This document shows, piece after piece, positions 1-7,822 of a stretch of DNA of 24,499 bases. Both the position numbers and the translations under genes were made by a program. The stretch's first letter is position 1. Each line of letters starts with the position of its first letter. This DNA is from Pseudomonadota bacterium. GTDB taxonomy: Bacteria > Pseudomonadota > Gammaproteobacteria > Xanthomonadales > Xanthomonadaceae. The notes beneath the pieces are model-generated. The model saw only the letters and a program-made list of their open reading frames with translations, was not told where the DNA came from and made no database searches. The DNA lies in contig JAEWNY010000091.1 of the NCBI GenBank assembly GCA_023461075.1, positions 1 through 24,499 on the forward strand, in the 5' to 3' direction.

Positions 1-270
1 GCGTTCGGCTTCGATGCGTTCGGCTTCGATGCGTTCGGCTTCGATACGCTCGGCTTCAACCCGTTCGGCTTCGATACGCTCGGCTTCGATACGCTCGGCT
101 TCGACGCGTTCGGCTTCGACGCGTTCGGCTTCGACACGCTCGGCTTCGACACGCTCGGCTTCGACACGCTCGGCTTCGACGCGTTCGGCTTCGACACGCT
201 CGGCTTCGATGCGTTCGGCTTCGATGCGTTCGGCTTCGACACGTTCGGCTTCGATACGTTCGACTTCGAC
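1..270 (-). repeat. Tandem array of 18 x 15-bp units encoding a pentapeptide repeat in ChpA
   Basis: Eighteen contiguous 15-base units fill positions 1-270 and probably continue beyond the left edge. Read on the minus strand in the chpA frame, each unit is (ATC or GTC/GTT)-GAA-GCC-(GAA or GAG)-(CGC/CGT/CGG), i.e. I/V-E-A-E-R. The first unit (256-270) is VEVER. The only amino-acid variation among the other 17 is I versus V, and the remaining differences are silent. There are no indels that break the frame. The plus strand shows the same array as GCGTTCGGCTTCGAT-like units. The peptide is very rich in E and R and contains no G or P, so a long continuous helix is the expected fold. Confidence 0.95.
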
Positions 271-3198
271 ATCCTGCACCGGAATCACGACCTGCACGCT
301 CGCTTCGGGCAGCGCGTCACGCATCGCTGTGAACTCACTGGCGAGCGCGGCCTGCACCGGCACCTGTTGCACCTCACCCTGCAGGCCGGCGACGGTGGAG
401 CGGATTTCGCCGGCCAAGCGGCCGAGCGCCACGGCACCGGCAGCGTCCATCGCCTGCTCGGCGCCGATCAGTCGCTTGATCCAGCCTTCGGCAGGGCCGA
501 TCGCATCGGTGATTTCCGGGACTTCCGCCATCGCGAAGGCGCCGTTCATGGTGTGCACGGCGCGCAGCAGGTCGCGGTCGGGGACGCGCGTGCGCGCCGC
601 ATCGTCCGCCAGCCAGCGCTCAACGGTCGCCAGATGGCCATCCACCTCGACGCCCAGGATCTCCAGCAGCACCGCATCGACGTTGACCGGCACCTGCTGG
701 ACTGCGGGCGCTTTGATGGATTCGACGGCCGCTTCGACTTCGGCAGGCGCGGCCTGTTCTTTCAGGACCGGTTCCACGACCGGCGTCGTTGGCGCGTCCG
801 GTGCGGTGTAGAACGCTTCCTCGCCCGCGGCCAGGCGGTCGGCCACCGTCTCGATACCGGGCAGGTCGAGCGGGCCGGTCGGCTTGCCCAGCAAGGCGCC
901 GTGCAGCGCGGGCAGCACGCCATGCGCCTGCCCGACCAGAGCGACCACCGCCGGACTGGCGGTGCGGCTCTGGTCGAGCACGCGGTTGAGCATGTTCTCG
1001 ATCTTCCAACTGAACTCACCCAGCAGCTTGGCGCCGACCAGCCGGCCACTGCCCTTGAGCGTGTGGAAGACGCGGCGGATCGGACGCAGGCGCTCGATCT
1101 CGTGCGGCGCTTCGCTCCAGGTCGGGATCAGGTGGTCAAGGTTGCCGATTTCTTCCTCGAACTCCTCGAGGAAGATCTCGCGGATCTCGTCGTCGATTTC
1201 CTGGTTGTCGAGGTCGAAGCCGCCTTCGGCGACCGGCAGCGGCGTCCGGGCTTCGGCGATCTCCCGCTGCGTGGATTCGGCTGCGGCAGCATTCGAACCT
1301 GCGGCCGCGCTCTCCACCTCGCGCAGGGCGGCATCGTCGGTTTCGGCCGCCAGTTCCGCCCGCGCCTCGGAATCGGCGGGCTCGGCCTGCATATCCGCGG
1401 CGATCGCGCCCGGCGCCGTGCTGCGCGGCAGGGCCTGCGCGTCGTCCAGCAATTGCTGGTAGGCGTTCTCGAATTCCTTGTCGAGGAACGGCGTCTCGGT
1501 CTCGCTCTCCGGCGGCAATGGCCAGTAGCGCAGCGCCTCCAGGCTGTGGCGGGTGATCGCGAGGATGTCGTCGCGACCGCCGCGCTTGTCGCGCAGTGCC
1601 TCCAGGTAGTACTCGACGCTGGAAAGCGCGTCGGCCAGCGTATCCAGTTGCTGTCCGCCCGGGACGCGCTTGCGTTGCAGCAATTCGTTCTGGGTATAGC
1701 GGCGAATGCCGGTCAGGTATTCGGCGGCCTCCGGCAATTCCAGCATGCGCAGCGCTCCGCCCACCTCGTCCAGCAGGCGCGGGATCTCGACCAGCTGCTC
1801 ATGGTCCCAGCCGGTCTCGACGAAAGCGACGAAGCCCTGGCGGGCATCGCCGAAATTGGCGATCGCCTCGCGTGCCAGCGCCTCGAGCAGTTGCTGAGCC
1901 TCGGCCGCGCCGATGCCCTCCGCACTGTCCGCTCGCGGGCTCGATGCGGCTTCGTCGCCCAGCCGCGCGACCTGGTCGTCCAGCGAGGCATCGACGTAGA
2001 GGAGCGCGCCGGCGACATCCAGCAGCACCGATTCGCTCATCGGCACCCGGCCATCGGCGATCGATGCGACGATGTCGCGCTGGCCGGCGACCACATCGCG
2101 TGTCATGCCGAGTCCGAGCATGCCGAGCGTGTCGGCAACGCGACCGAGGGCCTCGGCCTGCGGTTGCAGTGCAGCCACATCCTGCCGGCCGGTGCGCAGG
2201 TGCAGGTCGAGCGCATCCTTGACCCGCAGCACATCTTCCTTGATCGCGGCCGAAACGGTATCGAGCAAGGCGCGGTTGCGTCCGCTGACACTGGCATGGG
2301 CATGGGCCAACTCGCCCTCGTCAGGCGCGGCCTGCCGGTCAAGGCCGAAGGTTTCGCGCAGGCGCTGCAGCGAGGGGTGCGCGGCCGCCTGCCCTGACAC
2401 CTGGTACAACAACTGACGCGTGGGTTCCAGCAGTGAGGAGGCCGGCAGGATCGTGCCGCCCTCTGCATCGAACAGCCGGCGACCTTCGCGGTCGACGCTG
2501 GCGAAGGCATCACGCAAGGCCGGGGTATCGGCGATGGCGCCATCACGCAGCGCGGCCGCCACTTCGGCGGCCACCCAGAACAGGCGACGGGCCTCCGGCG
2601 CGGCGTCCGCAGTGGACAAACCCTGCAGGGCATCGTGCAGGCGCGCGGCATCAAGGCCGCTGCCGGCCGACCACGCAGTGACTTCGGCGGCCACGCCGGA
2701 CAGGTAATGCGCGGTGTCTTGCTCGGATTCGGGCAACGACAAGCCGGGAACTTCACGTTCGAGGTCAGGGCTGAACAGCGCGGCCTCGCTCACCGGCTTC
2801 ATGCCGTGGCTGGCACGCAGCTCGTTGAGCAGCGGCATCAGCACGATCGGGATGTCGCGGTGGCCACCCTGGAGGCGTTCCAGGTAATCGGGCAGCTGTA
2901 CCGCACCGCGCATCAGCGCCGCGCAGGCTTCATCGGATGAGACCAACCGACCTTCGGCGATCGACGCCGCCACATCCTGCATCTCGCCGGCGACCATCGC
3001 CGGGGCATACAGCTCGATCATCTTCAGGCTGCCCTGCACCTGGTGCAGCAGCGCCGCGGCCAGGCGCATGCGTGCCGGATCGCCGCCGTCATCGACGTAG
3101 GCTTCGATCTCCTGCTGCACCTGCTTCAGGCTGGCATCCAGCTCGGGCTTGATCCAGCCCAGTGTGGCGTGCTCGATGGCCTCGCGCAGCACGTTCAT
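1..3198 (-). CDS. chpA: ChpA/PilL-type hybrid chemotaxis kinase of the type IV pilus system, N-terminal part (C terminus beyond the left edge)
   Basis: The frame is open from the ATG at 3198 to base 1 (about 1066 residues) without a stop, so the kinase core, CheW-like and receiver domains expected of the family lie outside the window. The start is supported by AGGGAG eight bases upstream. Residues 1 to about 650 are helical and resemble the FimL-like/Hpt-like N-terminal region of ChpA, with an Hpt-like LHQVQGSLKMIE around H52. A canonical histidine phosphotransfer motif HTLKGSGRLVGA has its phospho-accepting histidine at H712, after an acidic helix rich in E. A second, degenerate Hpt (HTMNGAFAMAE, H882) has N in place of the usual lysine. 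From residue 977 on, the chain is 18 pentapeptides (I/V)EAER. Position directly after pilJ in a pilGHIJ operon makes the assignment firm. In the known system (Pseudomonas aeruginosa) ChpA phosphorylates PilG and PilH to control pilus extension and retraction. Confidence 0.9.
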   Translation of the reverse strand, partial: MNVLREAIEHATLGWIKPELDASLKQVQQEIEAYVDDGGDPARMRLAAALLHQVQGSLKMIELYAPAMVAGEMQDVAASIAEGRLVSSDEACAALMRGAVQLPDYLERLQGGHRDIPIVLMPLLNELRASHGMKPVSEAALFSPDLEREVPGLSLPESEQDTAHYLSGVAAEVTAWSAGSGLDAARLHDALQGLSTADAAPEARRLFWVAAEVAAALRDGAIADTPALRDAFASVDREGRRLFDAEGGTILPASSLLEPTRQLLYQVSGQAAAHPSLQRLRETFGLDRQAAPDEGELAHAHASVSGRNRALLDTVSAAIKEDVLRVKDALDLHLRTGRQDVAALQPQAEALGRVADTLGMLGLGMTRDVVAGQRDIVASIADGRVPMSESVLLDVAGALLYVDASLDDQVARLGDEAASSPRADSAEGIGAAEAQQLLEALAREAIANFGDARQGFVAFVETGWDHEQLVEIPRLLDEVGGALRMLELPEAAEYLTGIRRYTQNELLQRKRVPGGQQLDTLADALSSVEYYLEALRDKRGGRDDILAITRHSLEALRYWPLPPESETETPFLDKEFENAYQQLLDDAQALPRSTAPGAIAADMQAEPADSEARAELAAETDDAALREVESAAAGSNAAAAESTQREIAEARTPLPVAEGGFDLDNQEIDDEIREIFLEEFEEEIGNLDHLIPTWSEAPHEIERLRPIRRVFHTLKGSGRLVGAKLLGEFSWKIENMLNRVLDQSRTASPAVVALVGQAHGVLPALHGALLGKPTGPLDLPGIETVADRLAAGEEAFYTAPDAPTTPVVEPVLKEQAAPAEVEAAVESIKAPAVQQVPVNVDAVLLEILGVEVDGHLATVERWLADDAARTRVPDRDLLRAVHTMNGAFAMAEVPEITDAIGPAEGWIKRLIGAEQAMDAAGAVALGRLAGEIRSTVAGLQGEVQQVPVQAALASEFTAMRDALPEASVQVVIPVQDVEVERIEAERVEAERIEAERIEAERVEAERVEAERVEAERVEAERVEAERVEAERVEAERIEAERIEAERVEAERIEAERIEAERIEAER

Positions 3199-3270
3199 GG
3201 CTGGCACTCCCTGGCCGCGGTGGAACGGGCGATTGTCATCTCGATCGCGGTCCTATCGTCCGTGCGGGCT

Positions 3271-5280
3271 TCAGGCCGGCAGCTTGAAGTCGGCCACCGA
3301 GCGGCGCAGATGGGTCGCCATCTGGGCCAGGTTGCCGATCGAGGACGCCGTCTGGCTGGCGCCCTGCGAAGTCTGCGCGGTGATCGACTGGATCGTGTTC
3401 ATCGTCTCCGAAATGTTCGAGGCCGCCGCCGACTGCTGCTCGGCGGATTGCGAAATGTTGCGGATGAGGTCGGCCAGGTCGTTCGACACGCGCTCGATTT
3501 CGCCCAGCGCGGTGCCGGCGTCCTCGGCCAGTCGCGCACCCTGCACCACTTCGGTGGTGGTCTCTTCCATCGAGCTCACCGCTTCGTTGGTATCGGCCTG
3601 AATGGTCGAGACCAGGCCTTCGATTCGCTTGGTCGCGTTGGAGGCGCGTTCGGCGAGTCGCTGCACTTCGTCGGCCACCACCGCGAAGCCGCGGCCCGCC
3701 TCGCCCGCCGATGCCGCCTGGATCGAGGCATTCAGCGCGAGGATGTTGGTCTGCTCGGAGATGTCGTTGATCAGTTCCACGATCGCGCCGATTTCCTGCG
3801 AGGACTCGCCGAGGCGCTTGATTCGCTTGGAGGTCTCCTGGATCTGGTCACGGATGTTGTCCATGCCCTGGATCGTCTGGCGCACCACGTCGGCACCGTT
3901 GGTCGCGATTTCCACCGAGCGCTGCGCCACCTCCGCGGACTGCGTCGAGTTCTGCGACACGTTGCGGATGGAACTGGCGATTTCGTTGATGCGGTCGGTC
4001 GCCGAACCGATCTCGGTCGCCTGGTGTTCGGCGGCTTCGGCCAGGTGCATGGCGGTGGCCTGCGTTTCCTGCGCCGAGGACGAGACCTGCACCGAGGTGT
4101 CGTTGATCGTGCCCACCAGCGAGCGCAGCTGCTCGATGGCGAAGTTGATCGAGTCTGCAATGGCGCCGGTCATGTCCTCGGTCACCGTCGCCTTCACCGT
4201 CAGGTCACCTTCGGCGAGCGAGCCCATTTCGTCCAGCAGGCGCATGATCGCCTCCTGGTTGCGGTTGTTGAGCTCTTCCACCGAAGCGCGGCGGTTGGCC
4301 TGGGCGCGGAACAGGCTCCACAGCAGGCCGAGGATGGCCGCCAACGCGACCAGGCCGGAGATGATCGAGATCCAGATGTTGCCGATCAGGCTGGTGTCCT
4401 TGAGTGAACCGGCCGAAGTGAACGCGCTGAACAGCGTGCGCGAATCCTTGAGCATCTCATCGGAGCTGCCGGTGATCTTGCTCGATGCCGCCTGTGCCTG
4501 GAACAGGTTCTGCGAACCGGCAAGGATGGCGTCGAGATCCTTCTTCATTCCCGCCCAGATAGTGGCTGCCTGGTTCAGCGAAGCGCCGCCGGCGGTGACC
4601 CGCTGCACGTTGGCACCGCCCTCGCGCAGGTCGGTCAGGACCTGTTCGAACACGGTGGCGTCCTGGCGCAGGCCTTGGCCAGCGAGCGGCGCGGTCGCGC
4701 CACCGGCGCGCATTTCGGCGATGCGGCGAGCCATCTGCGAGGCGAGGATCGACTGACGCATGGCGATGTACTGCTGGCTTGAAGGCGCACCGGCCGCCGA
4801 CATCGCACGCACCATCTCGTCCAGTTGGGCCTGCAGCTGCGGCACGGCCTGGGTGAACCGGTCCGCGTTGCCACCGATGCCGGACACTGCCGCCTCGCTG
4901 CCGATGATCTGCTGAGCGTTCTGCGACAGCGGCGCCCAGGTCTTCTTGATCGTCGCGATCGGCTGGCTGACCGACAAGTCGTTGCCATACGTGGAGTCCA
5001 CCAGCGCGATGTTCCGGTCGATCTGCTCCTTGGTGCCCTTGAACGCCTTGAACGCCTCCAGGTTGCCGCCGGTCGCCTCCTGCGCCTGGCTGGCCAGCTG
5101 CTGCGAGAGCACCTGCAGGTCGGCGACCGCCGTATTGGCGTTGCCAAGGCGCGTCGCACGCCACACCGACAGCGCGGTGTTGGCGGCGAACACCAGGATC
5201 GCAATCGCCAGAAGGGTCAACCAGAAATTGGTGCCGGCCTCGCGGGCCTTGCCGACGACCGAATTGTTGACTGTGCTCAT
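3271..5280 (-). CDS. pilJ: PilJ, methyl-accepting chemotaxis receptor of the type IV pilus system
   Basis: This is a 669-residue membrane receptor. A short cytoplasmic N terminus precedes TM1 (about 19-40). A periplasmic helical sensor region (about 41-297) follows, then TM2 (about 298-322), a HAMP-like segment (to about 375), and a long cytoplasmic methyl-accepting domain. The hairpin tip contains ISEQTNILALNASIQAA and GEAGRGFAVVADEVQRLAERA at about residues 500-540, the region that contacts CheW and kinase. The C terminus (RRSVADFKLPA) lacks a CheR-tethering NWETF-like pentapeptide, as is usual for PilJ. The ATG start is preceded by GAGG with 8-base spacing. It lies between pilI (69-base gap) and chpA (72-base gap). 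In P. aeruginosa PilJ senses the pilus or surface contact and signals through PilI to ChpA; the same role is inferred here. Confidence 0.96.
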   Translation of the reverse strand: MSTVNNSVVGKAREAGTNFWLTLLAIAILVFAANTALSVWRATRLGNANTAVADLQVLSQQLASQAQEATGGNLEAFKAFKGTKEQIDRNIALVDSTYGNDLSVSQPIATIKKTWAPLSQNAQQIIGSEAAVSGIGGNADRFTQAVPQLQAQLDEMVRAMSAAGAPSSQQYIAMRQSILASQMARRIAEMRAGGATAPLAGQGLRQDATVFEQVLTDLREGGANVQRVTAGGASLNQAATIWAGMKKDLDAILAGSQNLFQAQAASSKITGSSDEMLKDSRTLFSAFTSAGSLKDTSLIGNIWISIISGLVALAAILGLLWSLFRAQANRRASVEELNNRNQEAIMRLLDEMGSLAEGDLTVKATVTEDMTGAIADSINFAIEQLRSLVGTINDTSVQVSSSAQETQATAMHLAEAAEHQATEIGSATDRINEIASSIRNVSQNSTQSAEVAQRSVEIATNGADVVRQTIQGMDNIRDQIQETSKRIKRLGESSQEIGAIVELINDISEQTNILALNASIQAASAGEAGRGFAVVADEVQRLAERASNATKRIEGLVSTIQADTNEAVSSMEETTTEVVQGARLAEDAGTALGEIERVSNDLADLIRNISQSAEQQSAAASNISETMNTIQSITAQTSQGASQTASSIGNLAQMATHLRRSVADFKLPA

Positions 5281-5349
5281 CGCTTGAACCTCGGGTTTTT
5301 CAGCGTTTTGCCATGCACGGACGTGCGCGGCGGATGGTTGGGATGGCCG

Positions 5350-5883
5350 TCAGGCGGCCGCGTTGCGGAATTCGGGGGTACGGGCCAGCCGTTCCAGGCT
5401 GAACACCGACCAGGACCGGCCTTCCTGGCCATAGGCCCGGTCGATGAAATGGCCGTAGCGACCTTCGGCGGCGACATCGACGCGCTGGTCGTCCTCGAAG
5501 CTGCGCTGGCCGTACAACTCGTCGATCAGGATGGCGACTTCGCCGCCGGGCTGGTTCATCACCAGCATTCGCTGGCGCTCGCCGGCCACGCTGCGCTGGC
5601 CTTCCAGGAACAGCTTGAGGTCGGCGACCGGCAGCAGGTTGCCACGCACGTTGGCGAGGCCGAGCAGCCAAGGTTGAGAACCCGGGATCGGCGTCAGGGC
5701 GGGCACACTCAGGATCTCGACGACTTCATCGAAGGACGACACCAGGTCATGCCGGCCGATGCGGTACGACAGTCCACGCCAGCCCTCGCGCCCACCCGCC
5801 AGCAGCGGGCTTCCGGCCACGTGGGCCAGGCTGCGCTGCTCGTAATCGCGCAGCAGTTCCAGCACCGGGCGCGCGGCCACCAT
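5350..5883 (-). CDS. pilI: PilI, CheW-like adaptor protein
   Basis: This 177-residue protein has a single CheW domain covering most of its length. The characteristic segment LGLANVRGNLLPVADLK lies at about residues 74-90, where CheW proteins carry G-hydrophobic-hydrophobic-x-R-G-x-(I/L)-(I/V/L)-P. In the family, CheW adaptors couple the receptor hairpin tip to the P5 domain of the kinase; here the partners would be PilJ and ChpA. The ATG at 5883 follows the stop of pilH (5886-5888) after only two bases, which indicates translational coupling. No strong ribosome binding site of its own is visible. Confidence 0.94.
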   Translation of the reverse strand: MVAARPVLELLRDYEQRSLAHVAGSPLLAGGREGWRGLSYRIGRHDLVSSFDEVVEILSVPALTPIPGSQPWLLGLANVRGNLLPVADLKLFLEGQRSVAGERQRMLVMNQPGGEVAILIDELYGQRSFEDDQRVDVAAEGRYGHFIDRAYGQEGRSWSVFSLERLARTPEFRNAAA

Positions 5884-5885
5884 GC

Positions 5886-6251
5886 TCAGCCGCCCAGCGC
5901 CGCGTTGATGCGGGCGATCAGGTCGGCCTCCTGGGGCGGCTTGACCACGTAGTCCCTGGCGCCTTGCCGCATGCCCCAGGCCTTGTCGGTCTCCATGCCC
6001 TTGGTGCTGACGATCAGCACCGGGATGTCGCGGGTGGCCTGGTCTCGCGTGATCGCGCGGGTCGCCTGGAAACCGTTCATGCCGGGCAGCACCACGTCCA
6101 TCAGCACCAGGTCGGGCAGTTCGCGGCGGCAGGCCTCGATCCCGTCCTCGGCGCTGGCCGACGCGGTCACCTGATGGCCGTTCTTTTCCAGCAATTGCGT
6201 GAGGACCGCCGCTTCGGTCGGCGAATCCTCGATGAGCAGTATGCGTGCCAT
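5886..6251 (-). CDS. pilH: PilH, single-domain response regulator (CheY-like)
   Basis: This is a 121-residue stand-alone receiver domain. The acidic pocket is E8-D9, the predicted phosphorylated aspartate is D52 (in LVLMDVVLPG), the switch residue is in VSTKG (S82), and the conserved lysine is K104 (VVKPP). There is no output domain. GGGGGAGAGGC precedes the ATG. The order pilG-pilH-pilI and the VSTKG-METDKAWG segment typical of PilH-type receivers separate it from generic CheY proteins. In P. aeruginosa PilH acts opposite PilG in pilus dynamics and cAMP control; that division of labour is assumed, not shown, here. A 14-base gap separates it from pilG. Confidence 0.94.
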   Translation of the reverse strand: MARILLIEDSPTEAAVLTQLLEKNGHQVTASASAEDGIEACRRELPDLVLMDVVLPGMNGFQATRAITRDQATRDIPVLIVSTKGMETDKAWGMRQGARDYVVKPPQEADLIARINAALGG

Positions 6252-6265
6252 GCCTCTCCCCCTGG

Positions 6266-6661
6266 TCAGGCGTTGACGTAAGTGCGGATCGCGTCCAGCA
6301 GTTCCTCGCGGGTGAACGGCTTGGTCAGGTATTGCTCGGAGCCGACGATCCGTCCGCGCGCCTTGTCGAACAGGCCGTCCTTGGACGAGAGCATGATCAC
6401 CGGCGTGGTCTTGAACACCTGGTTGTTCTTGATCAACGCGCAGGTCTGGTAGCCGTCAAGGCGCGGCATCATGATGTCGACGAAGATGATGTGCGGATGC
6501 TGGTCGGCGATCTTGGCGAGCGCCTCGAAGCCATCGTTGGCGGTGACGACCTCGCAGCCCTCGCGCTTGAGCAGGGTCTCCGCCGTGCGGCGGATGGTCC
6601 TGGAGTCGTCGATCACCATCACCTTCAGGCCTTCAAGGCCAGCGGCGTTACCTTGCTGCAT
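6266..6661 (-). CDS. pilG: PilG, single-domain response regulator (CheY-like)
   Basis: This is a 131-residue receiver domain protein. D18-D19 form the acidic pair (VMVIDDSRTIRR), D62 is the predicted phosphorylation site (IIFVDIMMPRLDG), S92/S93 lie at the switch position (MLSSKDG) and K114 is the conserved lysine (YLTKPF). The reading frame stays open upstream to an ATG at 6760, but the start at 6661 is chosen for two reasons. Its N terminus, MQQGNAAGLEGLKVMVIDDS, fits the family. A good promoter (-35 TTGACA, 6714-6742) also lies inside the longer version. AGGGG is 10-14 bases upstream. It is the first gene of the pilGHIJ-chpA unit. In P. aeruginosa PilG promotes pilus extension and cAMP signalling. 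Confidence 0.95.
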   Translation of the reverse strand: MQQGNAAGLEGLKVMVIDDSRTIRRTAETLLKREGCEVVTANDGFEALAKIADQHPHIIFVDIMMPRLDGYQTCALIKNNQVFKTTPVIMLSSKDGLFDKARGRIVGSEQYLTKPFTREELLDAIRTYVNA

Positions 6662-6683
6662 CAAGCTGAACCCCTGATTCCCC

Positions 6684-6699
6684 CCGCGCTGGTGCGCGG
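6684..6699 (-). other. Inverted repeat in the pilG leader
   Basis: CCGCGC and GCGCGG form a perfect 6-bp stem around a TGGT loop. It would be in the 5' leader of the pilG mRNA if transcription starts near 6707, about 22 bases upstream of the ATG. All pairs are G-C. It could influence ribosome access or be a chance product of GC-rich DNA. Confidence 0.35.
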
Positions 6700-6713
6700 A
6701 TATCCAGCTGGTG

Positions 6714-6742
6714 AATCTTTCATCCCCGGCCGGGCCTGTCAA
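6714..6742 (-). promoter_or_regulatory. Probable sigma-70 promoter of the pilGHIJ-chpA operon
   Basis: On the minus strand a perfect -35 hexamer TTGACA (6742-6737) is followed after 17 bases by AAGATT (6719-6714), a weak -10. Transcription would begin near 6707 and leave a leader of about 45 bases before the pilG ATG at 6661. The spacing and exact -35 are seen in the sequence; activity is inferred. The 198-base region up to gshB must also hold the gshB promoter. Confidence 0.5.
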
Positions 6743-6859
6743 GGCCGCGTGATGACCCATCGATGCTTTTGTGCGGGAATTCCGCTTCCGGGCTGAACAA
6801 GCCGGCGTCGCGATGCCACGCTGCTACCATCCGCAGCACCCTAGGCTGCAGGCACGCAC

Positions 6860-7822
6860 ATGCCGTTCGACATCGTGGTGGTGATGGATCCCATCGGCGG
6901 GATCAAGCCCGCCAAGGACACCACCTTCGCCATGCTGCTGGAGGGGCAGCGTCGCGGCCATCGCCTGCTTTACGTGCGACCCGGCAGCCTGCAACTGCGC
7001 GAAGGTCTCGCCAAAGCGGTCGTGGCCCCGCTCGAGGTCCACGACGATCCCGATGACTGGTTCAGCCTGGGCGCGTTCTCGGACCTGCGCCTCGGGCCTG
7101 GCCAGGCCGTGCTGATGCGCACCGATCCTCCGGTCGATGCGAACTACCTGCACGATACCCAGCTGCTGGATTTCGCCCGCGAACAGGGGGCCCTGATCGT
7201 CAACGACCCGCGCGGCCTGCGCGATTTCAACGAGAAACTCGCGGCCCTGCGCTTCCCCGACTGCTGCCCACCGACTCTGGTCAGCCGGGATGCCGCCGCG
7301 CTCAAGGCCTTCGTCAACACACACGGCGAGGCCGTGTTGAAGCCGCTCGACGGCATGGGCGGGCGCTCGATCTTCCGCGCTTCGTCCGGCGAGGCCAACC
7401 TCAACGTGATTCTGGAAACGCTGACCGAAGGTGGCCGCCATCTGGCGATGGCGCAACGCTACCTGCCCGAGATCGCGGACGGCGACAAACGCGTGTTGCT
7501 GGTGGATGGCGAACCGGTCGACTACGCGCTGGCCCGCATCCCGCAGGGCGACGAGTTCCGCGGCAACCTCGCCGCCGGCGGACGTGGCGAGGGCCGTCCG
7601 CTTTCGCCCCGCGATCGCGAGATCGCCGCCCGCGTCGGCCCGGAAATGAAGGCGCGCGGCATGCTCTTCGTCGGCCTGGACATCATCGGCGACTGGATGA
7701 CCGAGTTGAACGTCACCAGTCCGACCGGCGTGCGCGAGCTGGACCGCCAGTTCGGCCTCAACATCGCCGGCCTGTTGTTCGATGCGATCGAGGCGCGGCT
7801 GTCCGGCACCCGGCCTGCATGA
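6860..7822 (+). CDS. gshB: Glutathione synthetase (ATP-grasp)
   Basis: The product (320 residues) has the usual length for bacterial GshB. It would join gamma-glutamylcysteine and glycine with ATP to give glutathione in the cytosol. Seen in order: an N-terminal VVMDPIGGIKPAKDTTFAMLLEGQ segment (residues 7-30), RTDPPVDANYL (87-97), NDPRGLRDFNEKL (115-127), the ATP-grasp loop LKPLDGMGGRSIF (160-172), and the C-terminal TELNVTSPTG (281-290), which carries metal and substrate ligands in the family. The ATG has CAGG seven bases upstream. Its stop overlaps the start of the tonB gene (ATGA), so the two are probably co-transcribed. The gene is divergent from pilG. Confidence 0.97.
   Translation: MPFDIVVVMDPIGGIKPAKDTTFAMLLEGQRRGHRLLYVRPGSLQLREGLAKAVVAPLEVHDDPDDWFSLGAFSDLRLGPGQAVLMRTDPPVDANYLHDTQLLDFAREQGALIVNDPRGLRDFNEKLAALRFPDCCPPTLVSRDAAALKAFVNTHGEAVLKPLDGMGGRSIFRASSGEANLNVILETLTEGGRHLAMAQRYLPEIADGDKRVLLVDGEPVDYALARIPQGDEFRGNLAAGGRGEGRPLSPRDREIAARVGPEMKARGMLFVGLDIIGDWMTELNVTSPTGVRELDRQFGLNIAGLLFDAIEARLSGTRPA

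Noticed and set aside
1..270. CRISPR or origin-iteron interpretation of the short repeats
   Set aside because: Units are 15 bp with no spacers and lie in an open coding frame that continues from a conserved protein.
14..811. A plus-strand frame encoding an RSAS(M/I/T) repeat protein
   Set aside because: It is the antisense reading of the chpA EAER array. The pattern of silent changes fits the minus-strand frame (wobble in GAA/GAG and CGN), and no ribosome site or downstream domain supports the plus frame.
367..2397. A 676-codon plus-strand open frame opposite chpA, and similar long frames opposite pilJ (3043-4407), mrcB (12892-14298), relA (17713-19209) and hrpA (21087-22640)
   Set aside because: They are mirror images of strongly coding minus-strand genes in very GC-rich DNA, rich in R, H, G, Q and D, without family motifs, signal peptides or ribosome sites. 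The opposite frames carry unmistakable conserved proteins.
6266..6760. A 164-residue longer version of PilG
   Set aside because: The extra 33 residues would cover the TTGACA promoter and leader, and the start at 6661 gives the normal family N terminus.
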